From an uncultured Mollicutes bacterium (GTDB lineage: Bacteria; Bacillota_I; Bacilli_A; RFN20; CAG-826), in contig UQFN01000007.1 of NCBI GenBank assembly GCA_900540365.1, positions 1 through 64,000 on the forward strand: a stretch of DNA of 64,000 bases. The letters run 5' to 3'. Shown one piece after another: positions 16,547 through 26,250 of the stretch. A program made the translations under genes and the position numbers. The notes under the pieces were generated by a model that saw nothing but the letters and a program-made list of their open reading frames with translations, did not search any database and was not told the origin of the DNA. Each line of letters starts with the position of its first letter. Within the stretch, counting starts at the first letter, position 1.

Positions 16547-17354
16547 TCATAATTGTAGTGACTGTAGCGAAAATTGTTCTGAAAGAACTGAAATTGAAAA
16601 ATTAAAGCAAAATGAAGGAAGTAATATTAAACATATTATTGGTGTAATTAGTGGTAAAGGTGGAGTTGGAAAATCTTTTGTTACTTCATTAATTGCATCA
16701 AATTTAAATAAAAAGGGTTATAAGGTTGGAATTTTAGACGGCGATGTAACTGGACCTTCTATTCCTAAGTCCTTTGATATTCATGAACAAGCTGAAGGTG
16801 ATGGTCATCAATATATTTTTCCTGCTATAACTAAATCAGGAATAAAAATTATTTCTAGTAATATGCTATTACCTCATGAAGAAGATCCAATTATTTGGAG
16901 AGGTACCTTAATATCAAGTTTATTAAGACAATTTTTCACTGATGTTTTATGGGAAGAACTAGATTATTTATTAATTGATATGCCACCAGGAACGGGTGAT
17001 GTTACTTTAACAGCTTTCCAACAAATTCCGCTAGATGGTGTAATTGTTGTTACTTCTCCACAAGATTTAGTTAATATGGTTGTCTCTAAAGCGGTAAATA
17101 TGGCTTCGATGATGAATATTAAAATCATAGGATTAGTTGAAAATATGTCTTATGTAGTTTGCCCTAATTGCAATGAACATATTTACCTTTATGGAGAATC
17201 TAACATTGAACAAGTAGCTAAAAAGAATAATTTAAAAGTTCTTGCTAAGTTACCTATTAAAGTTGGAGATAGTAAACTTATTGATAATGGTAAAATTGAA
17301 TTAGTAGACGTCAAAGAAATTAATAATGTTATTGAGGAAATTGAAAAATTATGA
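16533..17354 (+). CDS. mrp: Mrp/NBP35-type iron-sulfur carrier ATPase
   Basis: 273 residues from the ATG at 16533, chosen for its SD GAGAGGAG rather than an upstream in-frame codon at 16497. Four cysteines open the protein (CNHNCSDCSENC), like the N-terminal ferredoxin motif of Nbp35. A deviant Walker A (SGKGGVGKS) lies near residue 42. The DMPPGTGDV switch and C-terminal VVCPNC, which binds a bridging [4Fe-4S] cluster, are present. It transfers Fe-S clusters to apoproteins in the cytoplasm. The N-terminal cysteine set is less usual in Bacillota Mrp. It overlaps pepP by ATGA. Confidence 0.9.
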   Translation: MANCNHNCSDCSENCSERTEIEKLKQNEGSNIKHIIGVISGKGGVGKSFVTSLIASNLNKKGYKVGILDGDVTGPSIPKSFDIHEQAEGDGHQYIFPAITKSGIKIISSNMLLPHEEDPIIWRGTLISSLLRQFFTDVLWEELDYLLIDMPPGTGDVTLTAFQQIPLDGVIVVTSPQDLVNMVVSKAVNMASMMNIKIIGLVENMSYVVCPNCNEHIYLYGESNIEQVAKKNNLKVLAKLPIKVGDSKLIDNGKIELVDVKEINNVIEEIEKL

Positions 17355-18616
17355 TTAAAGTTAATGAATTTATTGAACGTAGAGAAAAACTTTATCGACA
17401 ATTAGAAGATAATTCTTTGTTGATTTTGTATAGTGGAGCACCTATTAAAAGAAGCGCTGATAGTGAATATCCGTTTGAAGTGAATAGAAACTTTTATTAT
17501 TTAACTAATATAAAACAAGAAAATAGCATTTTTGTTGTTTTAAAATCTAGTGGTCTTATTAAAGAATATCTTTTTATTAGTGAATATGATGAAGTTAAGG
17601 AGAAGTGGACAGGAAAACGTTTAACTAGTGAAGAAGCACGTAATTTAAGTGGGGTACAAAATATATTATTTACTTCAACATTTACTCCTCAATTACAAAT
17701 TTTATTTGAAGGGAAAAATGCTTTTAATAATATTGTCAAAGTTTATATGGATCTTGAAAAAGAAAATAAAGTTGATGTTGAAACAACAACTAACAATATT
17801 AAAGATTCTCTTTCTTTAGAATATCCAAATATTGAATTTATTGATGTTTATAACATGATTATTCGTTTACGTATGGTTAAAAGTGCTGCTGAAATTGAAG
17901 AATTTAAAGAAGCAATTAGTAAGACAAATATTGGTTTACAAAAAATCATTCGTAATTTACAACCAGGAATGTATGAATATCAAATATCTAGTTTATTTTA
18001 TTATACAGTTCAAGATTATGATTATAGCGAGCTTTCATTTCCTACAATTTGTGCTTCAGGAGTTAATGCAACATGTTTACATTATCCAACTCCAATTGCA
18101 AAAATTAATGATGGTGACTTACTTTTATTAGATTTAGGAGCACAAAATAATTTATATTGTGCTGATATTTCAAGAACCTATCCTGCTAATGGAAAGTTTA
18201 CTGATTTACAAAAAAAGATTTATTCAATTGTTCTAGAATGTAATAAATTAATTGCTAAATCTGTTAAGCCTGGAATTACAATTGCTCAATTACAAGCTAA
18301 AACAGTTGACTTTTTAGCTCACGAATGTTTGAAAGCTAAACTTATTACTTCTTTAGAAGATATTAAGAAATATTACTTCCATAATATTTCTCATCATATT
18401 GGATTAGATACACATGATCCAAGCTTTAGAGATTTACCATTAGAACCAGGTAATGTAATTAGTGATGAGCCTGGATTATATTTTAAAGAACTTGGAATTG
18501 GTGTTCGTATTGAAGATGATATTTTGGTAACTGAAGATGGAAGTTATAATTTAAGTAATCAAATTATTAAAGAAGTAAAAGATATCGAAAATGCTTTTGC
18601 TTATAAAGGAAAATAA
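17351..18616 (+). CDS. pepP: Xaa-Pro aminopeptidase (aminopeptidase P, M24B)
   Basis: 421 residues. An N-terminal AMP_N/creatinase-like domain (about 1-160, RSADSEYPFEVNRNFYYLTNI) precedes the pita-bread M24 domain. The two-metal ligands are seen: Asp in LLLDLGA and CADISRTYP, His in HHIGLDTHD, and Glu in DEPGLYF and VRIEDDI. It removes N-terminal residues preceding proline in cytoplasmic peptide breakdown. Its start overlaps the mrp stop by 4 bp. The following zinc-ribbon gene begins 3 bp after its stop. Confidence 0.93.
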   Translation: MIKVNEFIERREKLYRQLEDNSLLILYSGAPIKRSADSEYPFEVNRNFYYLTNIKQENSIFVVLKSSGLIKEYLFISEYDEVKEKWTGKRLTSEEARNLSGVQNILFTSTFTPQLQILFEGKNAFNNIVKVYMDLEKENKVDVETTTNNIKDSLSLEYPNIEFIDVYNMIIRLRMVKSAAEIEEFKEAISKTNIGLQKIIRNLQPGMYEYQISSLFYYTVQDYDYSELSFPTICASGVNATCLHYPTPIAKINDGDLLLLDLGAQNNLYCADISRTYPANGKFTDLQKKIYSIVLECNKLIAKSVKPGITIAQLQAKTVDFLAHECLKAKLITSLEDIKKYYFHNISHHIGLDTHDPSFRDLPLEPGNVISDEPGLYFKELGIGVRIEDDILVTEDGSYNLSNQIIKEVKDIENAFAYKGK

Positions 18617-18619
18617 AAG

Positions 18620-19177
18620 ATGAAATTTAAGTGTAAAATTTGTGGACAACAAATCGATAATCCATATATTTGTCCTTATTGTGGAAGTGGTAGTGACCAT
18701 ATAATTTTAATTGATGAAGATGAAGAGGAAGAATTAAAAGAAGAAGTCAATGAAGAAAAACTTGATGAAACTTATGAAGATGAATCTAGGTATGAAACTA
18801 ATTCTAATGAAGAAAATGAAGATCAAGAAATAGATGATAATTCTTCTAATATTTCAAATAATGGGGTAGAAGAAACTTCTAACGAAAATCTTGATGACTC
18901 TAAACTCGAAGAAGAAGATAATAGAACTTTACTAGAAAATGAACAAAAAGTCTTAGATTTAAAAGAAAAGCCTGCAGAATTTGAATATTTTTTAAAAATT
19001 TATGGTTATTTATATTTAAATAACTTAGAATTAGCTTCTAAATTTAAAAAGTATTTTGACCACTATCTTTTAGAAAAAAGTCTTGAAGCAGCAAAAGATT
19101 TTACTGAAGAAGATTTTAAAAATTTTACTTCTAAGAACGATTTTTTAAATAAAATAATGAAACAATTTAAATTATGA
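18620..19177 (+). CDS. acidic zinc-ribbon protein, function unknown
   Basis: 185 residues. A compact zinc ribbon (CKICG at 4 and CPYCG at 18) is followed by a long, highly acidic, low-complexity Glu/Asp/Asn segment (about 33-115), then a helical C-terminal region of about 65 residues rich in Lys, Phe and Leu. I do not recognise it. The disordered acidic middle suggests a flexible tether. It is in an operon with pepP and overlaps the HAD gene by ATGA. Confidence 0.65.
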   Translation: MKFKCKICGQQIDNPYICPYCGSGSDHIILIDEDEEEELKEEVNEEKLDETYEDESRYETNSNEENEDQEIDDNSSNISNNGVEETSNENLDDSKLEEEDNRTLLENEQKVLDLKEKPAEFEYFLKIYGYLYLNNLELASKFKKYFDHYLLEKSLEAAKDFTEEDFKNFTSKNDFLNKIMKQFKL

Positions 19178-20022
19178 TTAATGTTTTGTTTAATTATGTA
19201 GACATCGTCGTTATTGTTTGTGTAGCTATAATCTGCTTAGCAATTTCAATTTATTTATTTTTAGCTTATCATAATAATCCTTGCGGAACTTGTTCTGAGG
19301 CTTCTAGATGTTCTAAAGCTAAAAAAATGCAACCAAAACGGGTCAAGGAATACCATAAGTGTTATGGAAAAAATAGAATTGAAAATGTATTTTTTGATTT
19401 TAATGGTACAATCCTTGATGATTTAGATTTATGTTATCAATTATTGTTAGAAATGCTCGATAAAGAAAATTTAAAACGCGTTTCAATGAATGAATACCGT
19501 AGTTTATTTGACTTTCCTGTTAAAGATTATTATGCAAAAGTAGGGTTTGATTTTTCCAAAATCGATTATAAAGATATTTCAAATTATTTCTTCTCTAACT
19601 ATATGGAAAGATGGCCTAAAGAAACAAGAATATTTAATGATTTTAGAAAAACAATTACAAAATTAAAAAAGCAAAATATAAAAGTATTCATTATTACTGC
19701 TAGTGAAGAAAATTTGTTGTTAAAACAACTTGATTATTTTAACATAAAAGATCTTTTTGATGGGTATGTTGCAAGTAAAGATATAAAGGGAAATAGTAAA
19801 GTAGAAAATGCAAAAGATTTCATTAAAGAAAATAACTTAAATCCAAGAAAATCAATTATGTTTGGAGATACTGTTCATGATGCTTTAGTTGCAAAAGAAA
19901 TAGGGATTAAATGCGTTTTATTTTCCAAAGGACATAATACAAAAAAGAAATTAAAAGATACTGGATTACTAGTAGTAAATTCCTACAAAGCGTTTTATAA
20001 ATATATCGAAAAAAACATTTAA
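19174..20022 (+). CDS. membrane-anchored HAD phosphatase with a Cys-rich N-terminal segment
   Basis: 282 residues. One N-terminal membrane helix (about 8-30) is followed by CGTCSEASRC and more basic residues and cysteines, resembling the small FeoB-associated Cys-rich membrane proteins. A phosphoglycolate-phosphatase-like HAD domain then runs from about 65: motif I FFDFNGTILDD, motif II VFIITAS, a motif III lysine, and motif IV FGDTVHD. The Asn in DFNGT is normal for this subfamily. It probably dephosphorylates a small metabolite at the membrane face. The fusion is unusual (see findings). It overlaps the previous gene by 4 bp. Confidence 0.75.
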   Translation: MINVLFNYVDIVVIVCVAIICLAISIYLFLAYHNNPCGTCSEASRCSKAKKMQPKRVKEYHKCYGKNRIENVFFDFNGTILDDLDLCYQLLLEMLDKENLKRVSMNEYRSLFDFPVKDYYAKVGFDFSKIDYKDISNYFFSNYMERWPKETRIFNDFRKTITKLKKQNIKVFIITASEENLLLKQLDYFNIKDLFDGYVASKDIKGNSKVENAKDFIKENNLNPRKSIMFGDTVHDALVAKEIGIKCVLFSKGHNTKKKLKDTGLLVVNSYKAFYKYIEKNI

Positions 20023-20075
20023 AAATTATTAATTAGAAATTAATATTTTTTATATTTATAATATACTTAATACAT

Positions 20076-21644
20076 ATGGAAAAGAAAAAGAAAAAACACG
20101 GATTTAGGTTTTATATAGCAGCCTTAACTTTTTGTATAGAGACTATTTTGTTTGTTGCTTTAATAGTTCTTTTAGCTGTAGTTCCTTTTTCCAACCAATA
20201 TCTTTGGATTCCATTAATTACCTTCTTATTTATTAATGCATTAAATGCAATTTTTATGATTAATATTAGTGGCAATACTAGTTTTAAAGTATCTTGGTTA
20301 GCAGTTACAATTATTTTCCCTTTTGCAGGTTTAATTATTTATTGGATGTATGCCGAGAAATTAACTTCAAAACGTCTTCGTAAAATTAGATTTGCTAATA
20401 TTAATAGTGAATCAGGGAAAGGATTAATTATTAATCATGAAACTTTAAATGAGCTAGAAAATAAATATCCAGAAGCATTTACAATTTCTAATTATATTTT
20501 AAAAAATGCTTATGGAGCCCCTTATAGTAATACTCAAGTTGAATATTTTAAACTTGGAGATTATGTTGAACAACCAATGATTGAAGCTTTAAAGAAAGCA
20601 AAAAAATTTATATTTATGGAATATTTTATTATTGAATATGGTGAATTTTTTGATCAAATTTATGCTGTTTTAAAAGAAAAAGCCCAAGAAGGAGTCGATG
20701 TTAGATTAATTTATGATGACTTTGGAAGTGTATTTAAAGTTAAAGCTAATTTTTATAAAAAAGCTAATAAAGATGGAATAAAATGTTTTTGTTTTAATAG
20801 ATGCCGTCCTATAATTGATATTCGTCAAAATAATCGTGATCATAGAAAAATTATTGTTATTGATGGAATTGTTGCTTTTACTGGTGGAATGAATTTAGCT
20901 GATGAATATGTTAATAAAGTTGAACGCTTTGGACTTTGGAAAGATAATTGTGTAAAAGTTACTGGTGAAGGTGTTAATGGATTTACTAATCTATTTTTAT
21001 CAAACTGGAAAATGTTATCAAGAGATGAAACTATTGATCATTTAAATTTTAGTTATGAAACAAATAAATATCTTTTAACCGAAGAAATTAAAAGTGATGG
21101 ATATGTTCAAGCTTTTGGAGATGTTCCTTTTGATAATGAAGAAACAACTAAAAATGTTCTTTTAATGCTAATTAATCGTGTTAAAAAATCAATTTATATT
21201 TCGACACCATATTTAGTTCCTGATGACGATATTATACAAGCTCTTATTAATGCAAGTAAAAGTGGTATTGATGTTCGAATAGTAACTCCAGGAATTCCTG
21301 ATAAGAAAACATGCTATAGTTTAACAAGATCTTTTTATTCTAAACTATTATTTTATGGAGTGAAAATTTATGAATTTACTCCTGGTTTCAATCATACAAA
21401 ACTTTATGTTTTCGATGATGATTATGCTTTAACTGGTACTCCAAATTTAGACTATCGTTCTTTGTATTTACATTTTGAAAATTCTATTTTTTTAATCAAG
21501 AACAGCAAGGTTTTTGAAATGAAAAACGACTTATTGGAAATGTTTGGAGCTTCTAAACTTATAAGTTTAGAACAATATAAAGATGTTAATATTTTTAAGA
21601 AATTTTATTGGGGTTTATTAAGAATTTTCGCTCCATTATTTTAA
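20076..21644 (+). CDS. cls: cardiolipin synthase
   Basis: 522 residues. Two to three N-terminal membrane helices (about 10-90) precede two phospholipase D domains with HKD motifs: His256 in DHRKIIVIDG and His440 in HTKLYVFDDD, each followed by the expected Gly-rich or Asn residues. It condenses two phosphatidylglycerol molecules into cardiolipin and glycerol. The gene has its own TATAAT (20057-20062) 13 nt before ATG and no SD, so its leader would be only a few nucleotides. The ABC exporter genes follow 9 bp after with an excellent SD. Confidence 0.93.
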   Translation: MEKKKKKHGFRFYIAALTFCIETILFVALIVLLAVVPFSNQYLWIPLITFLFINALNAIFMINISGNTSFKVSWLAVTIIFPFAGLIIYWMYAEKLTSKRLRKIRFANINSESGKGLIINHETLNELENKYPEAFTISNYILKNAYGAPYSNTQVEYFKLGDYVEQPMIEALKKAKKFIFMEYFIIEYGEFFDQIYAVLKEKAQEGVDVRLIYDDFGSVFKVKANFYKKANKDGIKCFCFNRCRPIIDIRQNNRDHRKIIVIDGIVAFTGGMNLADEYVNKVERFGLWKDNCVKVTGEGVNGFTNLFLSNWKMLSRDETIDHLNFSYETNKYLLTEEIKSDGYVQAFGDVPFDNEETTKNVLLMLINRVKKSIYISTPYLVPDDDIIQALINASKSGIDVRIVTPGIPDKKTCYSLTRSFYSKLLFYGVKIYEFTPGFNHTKLYVFDDDYALTGTPNLDYRSLYLHFENSIFLIKNSKVFEMKNDLLEMFGASKLISLEQYKDVNIFKKFYWGLLRIFAPLF

Positions 21645-21653
21645 GGAGGCAAT

Positions 21654-22373
21654 ATGAACGAAGATCGTGAATTAGTTATTAAAAATGTAAAAAAAGTGTA
21701 TGGAAATCCTAAAAAGAATGAAGCTGAAGTAACAGCACTTAAGGACGCAACTTTCTCTATTGAGAAAGGTGAATTAGTTGTAATTCTTGGGCCTAGTGGA
21801 GCAGGTAAAACCACCCTTTTAAATATTTTGGGTGGAATGGATAACGCCTCTTCAGGAGATTACATTTTAAACGGGAAAAATATTACTAAAATGAGCGAAA
21901 GAGAACTCGCTAAATTTAGAAGAAATGATATTGGCTTTGTTTTTCAATTCTATAACTTAATGCCTTCTTTAACTGCATATGAAAATGTTTACTTAGCTAG
22001 TTCACTTGTTGAAAAACATTTTGATCCAATGGAAGTTTTAAAATTAGTTGGATTAGAAGATAGGGCTTGGAATTTTCCTTCTCAACTTAGTGGAGGAGAA
22101 CAACAAAGAGTAGCTATAGCTCGAGCAATTGTAAAAAATCCTACTCTTATTTTAGCTGATGAACCAACTGGGGCACTTGATAGTAAGACAGGAGCATCAA
22201 TTATTTCTTTATTACATAACATATGTAAAGAACAAAAAAAGACAGTTATTATTGTTACTCATAATAAAGCAATTAGTGTTATTGCAGATCGTATTATTAA
22301 AGTACAAGACGGAGAAATTGTTTCTAATCTTAGAATTTTAAATCCTAAAAAAGTAGAGGATATTGAACGGTGA
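21654..22373 (+). CDS. ABC transporter ATP-binding protein (MacB/LolD type)
   Basis: 239 residues with Walker A GPSGAGKTT, Q-loop, signature LSGGEQQRVAIARA, Walker B LILADEPTGALD and H-loop VTHN. The family works with FtsX-type permeases in mechanotransmission or export of peptides, lipids or lipoproteins rather than import. SD AAGGAGG is strong. Its stop TGA overlaps the GTG start of the permease gene, showing coupled translation. Confidence 0.92.
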   Translation: MNEDRELVIKNVKKVYGNPKKNEAEVTALKDATFSIEKGELVVILGPSGAGKTTLLNILGGMDNASSGDYILNGKNITKMSERELAKFRRNDIGFVFQFYNLMPSLTAYENVYLASSLVEKHFDPMEVLKLVGLEDRAWNFPSQLSGGEQQRVAIARAIVKNPTLILADEPTGALDSKTGASIISLLHNICKEQKKTVIIVTHNKAISVIADRIIKVQDGEIVSNLRILNPKKVEDIER

Positions 22374-25039
22374 GAACTTTTAAGATCTTGGTTAAAAAAT
22401 GTATTAGAGATATCGTTCGTAACTTAAAACAATTTATTGCGATTATATTTATTGTTGCAGTTGCGGTAACTCTTTTTGTTGGTCTTCAAGCTAATAGTAA
22501 AGAGTTTGAAAGAAGAGTTAATATTGTTTATGAACAAGGTAACATTGCAGATATTTGGGTAACTATATCTCCTGATTTATTTTCTAATACGGAAATGGAT
22601 GAACAATATAACGAACTTGTTGAAATTAATGGCGGAAATAAAGAAAATGTTGAAAAACGTCTTTATCTTCCTACATCAATAAATAATTTATCTACTAATG
22701 CCTTAATTTCAAAAAATTATCCTAAAATTAATACTGCTTATGAATTAGAAACTGCATCAGATTTTAATACAAATAATTTTTTTGTAATTGATAAAGATTT
22801 TATATCTCGTTATGAATTAATGACTGGTAAAGAAATTGCTCTTGGTGACACACTAACAATTACAATCGATTTAGCTACTTTAGGATTAAGCGGAGATAGT
22901 TTTAGTGGTGATGTTGATGAAATTTATAATAACTTAGTTAGTTATGTTGATAGTTCTCAATTATTAAATGATACTTTTAAGGAATTAATATTAACTTACT
23001 TAAATAATAACAAAGATAATATCGTTGATGGAATAAATAGTATTTTAGAACAAGTTTTAAGTTTAGAAACAATTGAATTGGATGCTCAAGTTAATGGTTT
23101 TATGAAACATCCAGAAAATATTCAAAATGCAACGTTTAATGATTGTTCTTATTTATTAAGCTCAAAACTTTTGTTAAGCGAATTGTTAAATTTGGTTAGT
23201 AAGCAAATTAATATTGAAAATGAGACGATTTCAACTTTTGTTAAAAGCTTCATTGCTTCATTAAAAAATTCAATAGAAGATGAATCAGATGAACTCATCT
23301 CTACATTATTAAATAATCTTAATAATCAATTTGTTATTAAACTTGGTGAAAATAAAAATTTAGAGACCGTTAAAAACGAAATAAATCGTTATTATAGTTC
23401 AAAGGGTAATCTACTTGCTTTATTTGATATTAATACAATGCCTTCGAATGCAGTAATTCAAAATGATATTATTCAATCAAGACAATTAACTTACGCTTTT
23501 CCTGTTTTGTTTTTTGCTGTTGCAATTTTAGTAGTTTTAACAACAATTTCACAATTAATTTTAAAAGAAAGAACACAAATTGGTACTTTAAAGTCGCTTG
23601 GATTATCAAAGGTGACAATTTTATTTTATTACGCGACAATGATGTCAATAATTACAACTATTGGTACACTTCTAGGATTTATTATTGGACCAATTTTATT
23701 ACCTCAAGTAATGAATTTAAAATACTCTATTTTATATAGTTTACCTAACATTAAATATTTATTTCCATTTTTAGAAAGTTTTATTGTTTTAATTGGAATT
23801 ATTGTTGCAGTTAGTTTATTAACATTTTTATTAATTAAAGCAGAGTTAAATTTAACTCCTGCTAATTCAATGCGTCCAGCTGCTCCTAAAATTAAATTCA
23901 AAGAAAAGAAAAATACAATTAAAAACATATCTTTGATGATGGCATTAAGAAATATAAAAGTTCATTTTGCAAAGTCTATGATGGTTGTTGTTGGAATTTT
24001 AGGATGTACTGGTTTATTAATTTGTGGAATGGGGATAGATGACACAATTAATTATGGAATTGCAGTCGATTTAAACAATATTTTAGCAAGTGATTTACAA
24101 GTTACTTATCATTCAGGAGCAGTAAAAGGCGTTGGTTCTCAAAAATTATTAGAATTAACAGATGAAAATGGAGAGTTAATAATTGATAAAGCAGAAGAAT
24201 TTAGTATTATGCAAGTTACCGCTTCATTTAATGACAAAAATATTAATGCTAGTTTATATTATTTTGATAAGAGTGCAACTAATTTTAAATATGAAAAATG
24301 GGACGATCTTAATGGTGAAGGAATTGCGATAAATGAAAGCAAAGCTGAGGAATTAGGAGTAAATATAGGTGATACTATTAAATTTAGTGTTAACGGAACT
24401 GAATACTCTAAGCAAATTGTTGAAATTTTCTATACTTTTACTGTAAGTGGTCTATTTGTTTATACTGAAACACTTCCTGAATTAAGCAATACTAGAACAA
24501 ATTGTTGGATTACAGTAAAAGAAGGTCATAATGAAGATGAAGTCAAAGAAATTATTTTGAATAGTGGAATTAAAGAAGTTAATAGTGCATTAACAAAGAC
24601 TGAAAACCTTGCTCGTGTTGATGGCTATATGGCTAATGTTGAAACAATGACAGATACAATTAAAATATTTGCTATTGTTTTAGCAGTTATAGTTTTAATT
24701 AATTTATCAATTCTTAATTTTAGAGAAAGATTAAGAGATTATGCAACTTTGAAAGTATTAGGATATTCAAGATTTGAAATAGCTAGAAGTATGATTTATG
24801 AAGGTATGCTGTTAACTACTGTCGGAAGTTTACTTGGAATGTGTATAGGATTACCATTAGAGATGGTAGTTTTAGATACTAATAAAACTCCTTTATTAAG
24901 TTGGCAATACATTATTTATCCAAAAACTTATCTAATAGCCTTTTTATTAAGTTTTATTGTCGCTTTAGTTGTTAATTGCTTGATGACATATGGAATTAAG
25001 AAGATTTCTATGAGCGAATCCTTAAAGAGTGTAGAATAA
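22370..25039 (+). CDS. FtsX-family ABC transporter permease
   Basis: 889 residues beginning with GTG inside the ATPase stop. An N-terminal helix (about 20-40) is followed by a large external domain (about 45-370), three helices (about 375-500), another helix near 530, a second external domain and three final helices (about 765-880). This is the two-repeat layout of large MacB/FtsX exporters such as those linked to antimicrobial peptide response in Bacillota. The first external domain is helical and polar. The substrate is unknown, and no two-component system adjoins it. Confidence 0.88.
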   Translation: MRTFKILVKKCIRDIVRNLKQFIAIIFIVAVAVTLFVGLQANSKEFERRVNIVYEQGNIADIWVTISPDLFSNTEMDEQYNELVEINGGNKENVEKRLYLPTSINNLSTNALISKNYPKINTAYELETASDFNTNNFFVIDKDFISRYELMTGKEIALGDTLTITIDLATLGLSGDSFSGDVDEIYNNLVSYVDSSQLLNDTFKELILTYLNNNKDNIVDGINSILEQVLSLETIELDAQVNGFMKHPENIQNATFNDCSYLLSSKLLLSELLNLVSKQINIENETISTFVKSFIASLKNSIEDESDELISTLLNNLNNQFVIKLGENKNLETVKNEINRYYSSKGNLLALFDINTMPSNAVIQNDIIQSRQLTYAFPVLFFAVAILVVLTTISQLILKERTQIGTLKSLGLSKVTILFYYATMMSIITTIGTLLGFIIGPILLPQVMNLKYSILYSLPNIKYLFPFLESFIVLIGIIVAVSLLTFLLIKAELNLTPANSMRPAAPKIKFKEKKNTIKNISLMMALRNIKVHFAKSMMVVVGILGCTGLLICGMGIDDTINYGIAVDLNNILASDLQVTYHSGAVKGVGSQKLLELTDENGELIIDKAEEFSIMQVTASFNDKNINASLYYFDKSATNFKYEKWDDLNGEGIAINESKAEELGVNIGDTIKFSVNGTEYSKQIVEIFYTFTVSGLFVYTETLPELSNTRTNCWITVKEGHNEDEVKEIILNSGIKEVNSALTKTENLARVDGYMANVETMTDTIKIFAIVLAVIVLINLSILNFRERLRDYATLKVLGYSRFEIARSMIYEGMLLTTVGSLLGMCIGLPLEMVVLDTNKTPLLSWQYIIYPKTYLIAFLLSFIVALVVNCLMTYGIKKISMSESLKSVE

Positions 25040-25078
25040 TTATTAATGAATAATATATAATTTAGTGGGTGGAAGTTT

Positions 25079-26194
25079 ATGGGAAAAAGCAAAATATTAA
25101 AAGATAAAATTGAAGTTACTAGCTATGTTCCATTTATTTTGAGTGGACAATATGGTGATTTAGAAGAAGGCGCAATTGTTTCTTTTTTAACTAACGAACT
25201 TAGTTTAACGAGTCGTTTAAAAGTTTTTGAACGTGAAAAATTTAAAGTCAAAATTAATGGTAAGGTAGAGAACTATAAATTTCATGATTTAAAAAACAAC
25301 CAAAAAGGTACTTTAAAGTCTTTACTTTATGGAGTGTATGATTTATTAGATTCTAATGTTAAAATTGAGCAATTTTATGGTTTTATATTAGAAGTAAACA
25401 CAAATATAACTTCTGGATGGGAGTTAAATTTATTAATTAATATTTTTAAATCAATTAACATTATTTATGGTTTAGAATATGATGATTTTGCTTTAGCTAG
25501 ATTAGTTTTTGAAGTTTATAACAAATATTTTGGTAAGACATATCCATTATTAAATATAATGAGTTATTTCCAAAAAGATGTGACTCATATGGTACTTCGT
25601 AATAATCACTTAACTATTGAAAGCGCTGAAAATGTTTTTGATCGTTATGGATTTCTTATGTTTGAAGATGGAATTCCTCAATCTTTTGAACAACAAAATA
25701 TTAATTTTGATAGCGAATATGCAATATTTAATAAGTTAAAAACATTTTTTAATAAAAAATTAAGTGAAATTACATTAAATGAATTATTTATGTATATTTA
25801 TTCACCTAATAGTATATTTAATGATAGTGAAAAATTGGTTATTACTCACTTTTATGAGGAAACAAAAAGAACAAGACAAATTCTTGAAAGTTTTAAAGAC
25901 AAAGAAGTTACTACTAAATTATTTGATAATATGAATATGAGTTTTGTGGAACTTGGTGCTTATTTTGGTTTTAATAGAATTAATAAATTTTTAGAAGTTA
26001 GTGTTATTAAAGCTAGTTTTAAAAAACAATGTGCCTTAACTTTGTTAAATGAACAAAATTTTAATAAGTTTGTTTTTACAATATTAAAAGAAGATGTACA
26101 TGATTTATTTGAATATCTCAAAGGTTATAAATTTTTTAGTATCAAATCTTTATCAATAAATAAAGAGGGAATTCAAATATATCAAATTCTATAA
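25079..26194 (+). CDS. degenerate galactokinase-like (GHMP-fold) protein, probably non-catalytic
   Basis: 371 residues. Read against galactokinase, the order of segments matches. PFILSGQYGDLEEG (18-31) fits the APGRxNLIGEHxDY loop, EVNTNITSGWELNLLI (105-120) fits the ATP loop PIGxGLSSSAxLE, NIMSYFQ (160-166) fits IMDQFAS, and the helix at HFYEETKRTRQILESF (from 257) fits HVxxENxRV. The catalytic Arg is a Pro (18), the catalytic Asp is Ser162, and the glycine-serine ATP loop is gone. I infer a pseudoenzyme that may have kept ligand binding. SD GTGGAAG. Convergent with the CYTH gene. Confidence 0.6.
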   Translation: MGKSKILKDKIEVTSYVPFILSGQYGDLEEGAIVSFLTNELSLTSRLKVFEREKFKVKINGKVENYKFHDLKNNQKGTLKSLLYGVYDLLDSNVKIEQFYGFILEVNTNITSGWELNLLINIFKSINIIYGLEYDDFALARLVFEVYNKYFGKTYPLLNIMSYFQKDVTHMVLRNNHLTIESAENVFDRYGFLMFEDGIPQSFEQQNINFDSEYAIFNKLKTFFNKKLSEITLNELFMYIYSPNSIFNDSEKLVITHFYEETKRTRQILESFKDKEVTTKLFDNMNMSFVELGAYFGFNRINKFLEVSVIKASFKKQCALTLLNEQNFNKFVFTILKEDVHDLFEYLKGYKFFSIKSLSINKEGIQIYQIL

Positions 26195-26225
26195 AAATAG
26201 TTGATTTTTAAAAGGTATTTAATAA

Positions 26226-26250
26226 AAATAAGGACTTGTTGTCCTTATTT
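26226..26250. terminator. bidirectional terminator between convergent genes
   Basis: A perfect 10-bp stem AAATAAGGAC / GTCCTTATTT with a 5-nt loop, with A residues on one side and T on the other. It overlaps the stop codon of the CYTH gene. Confidence 0.85.
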
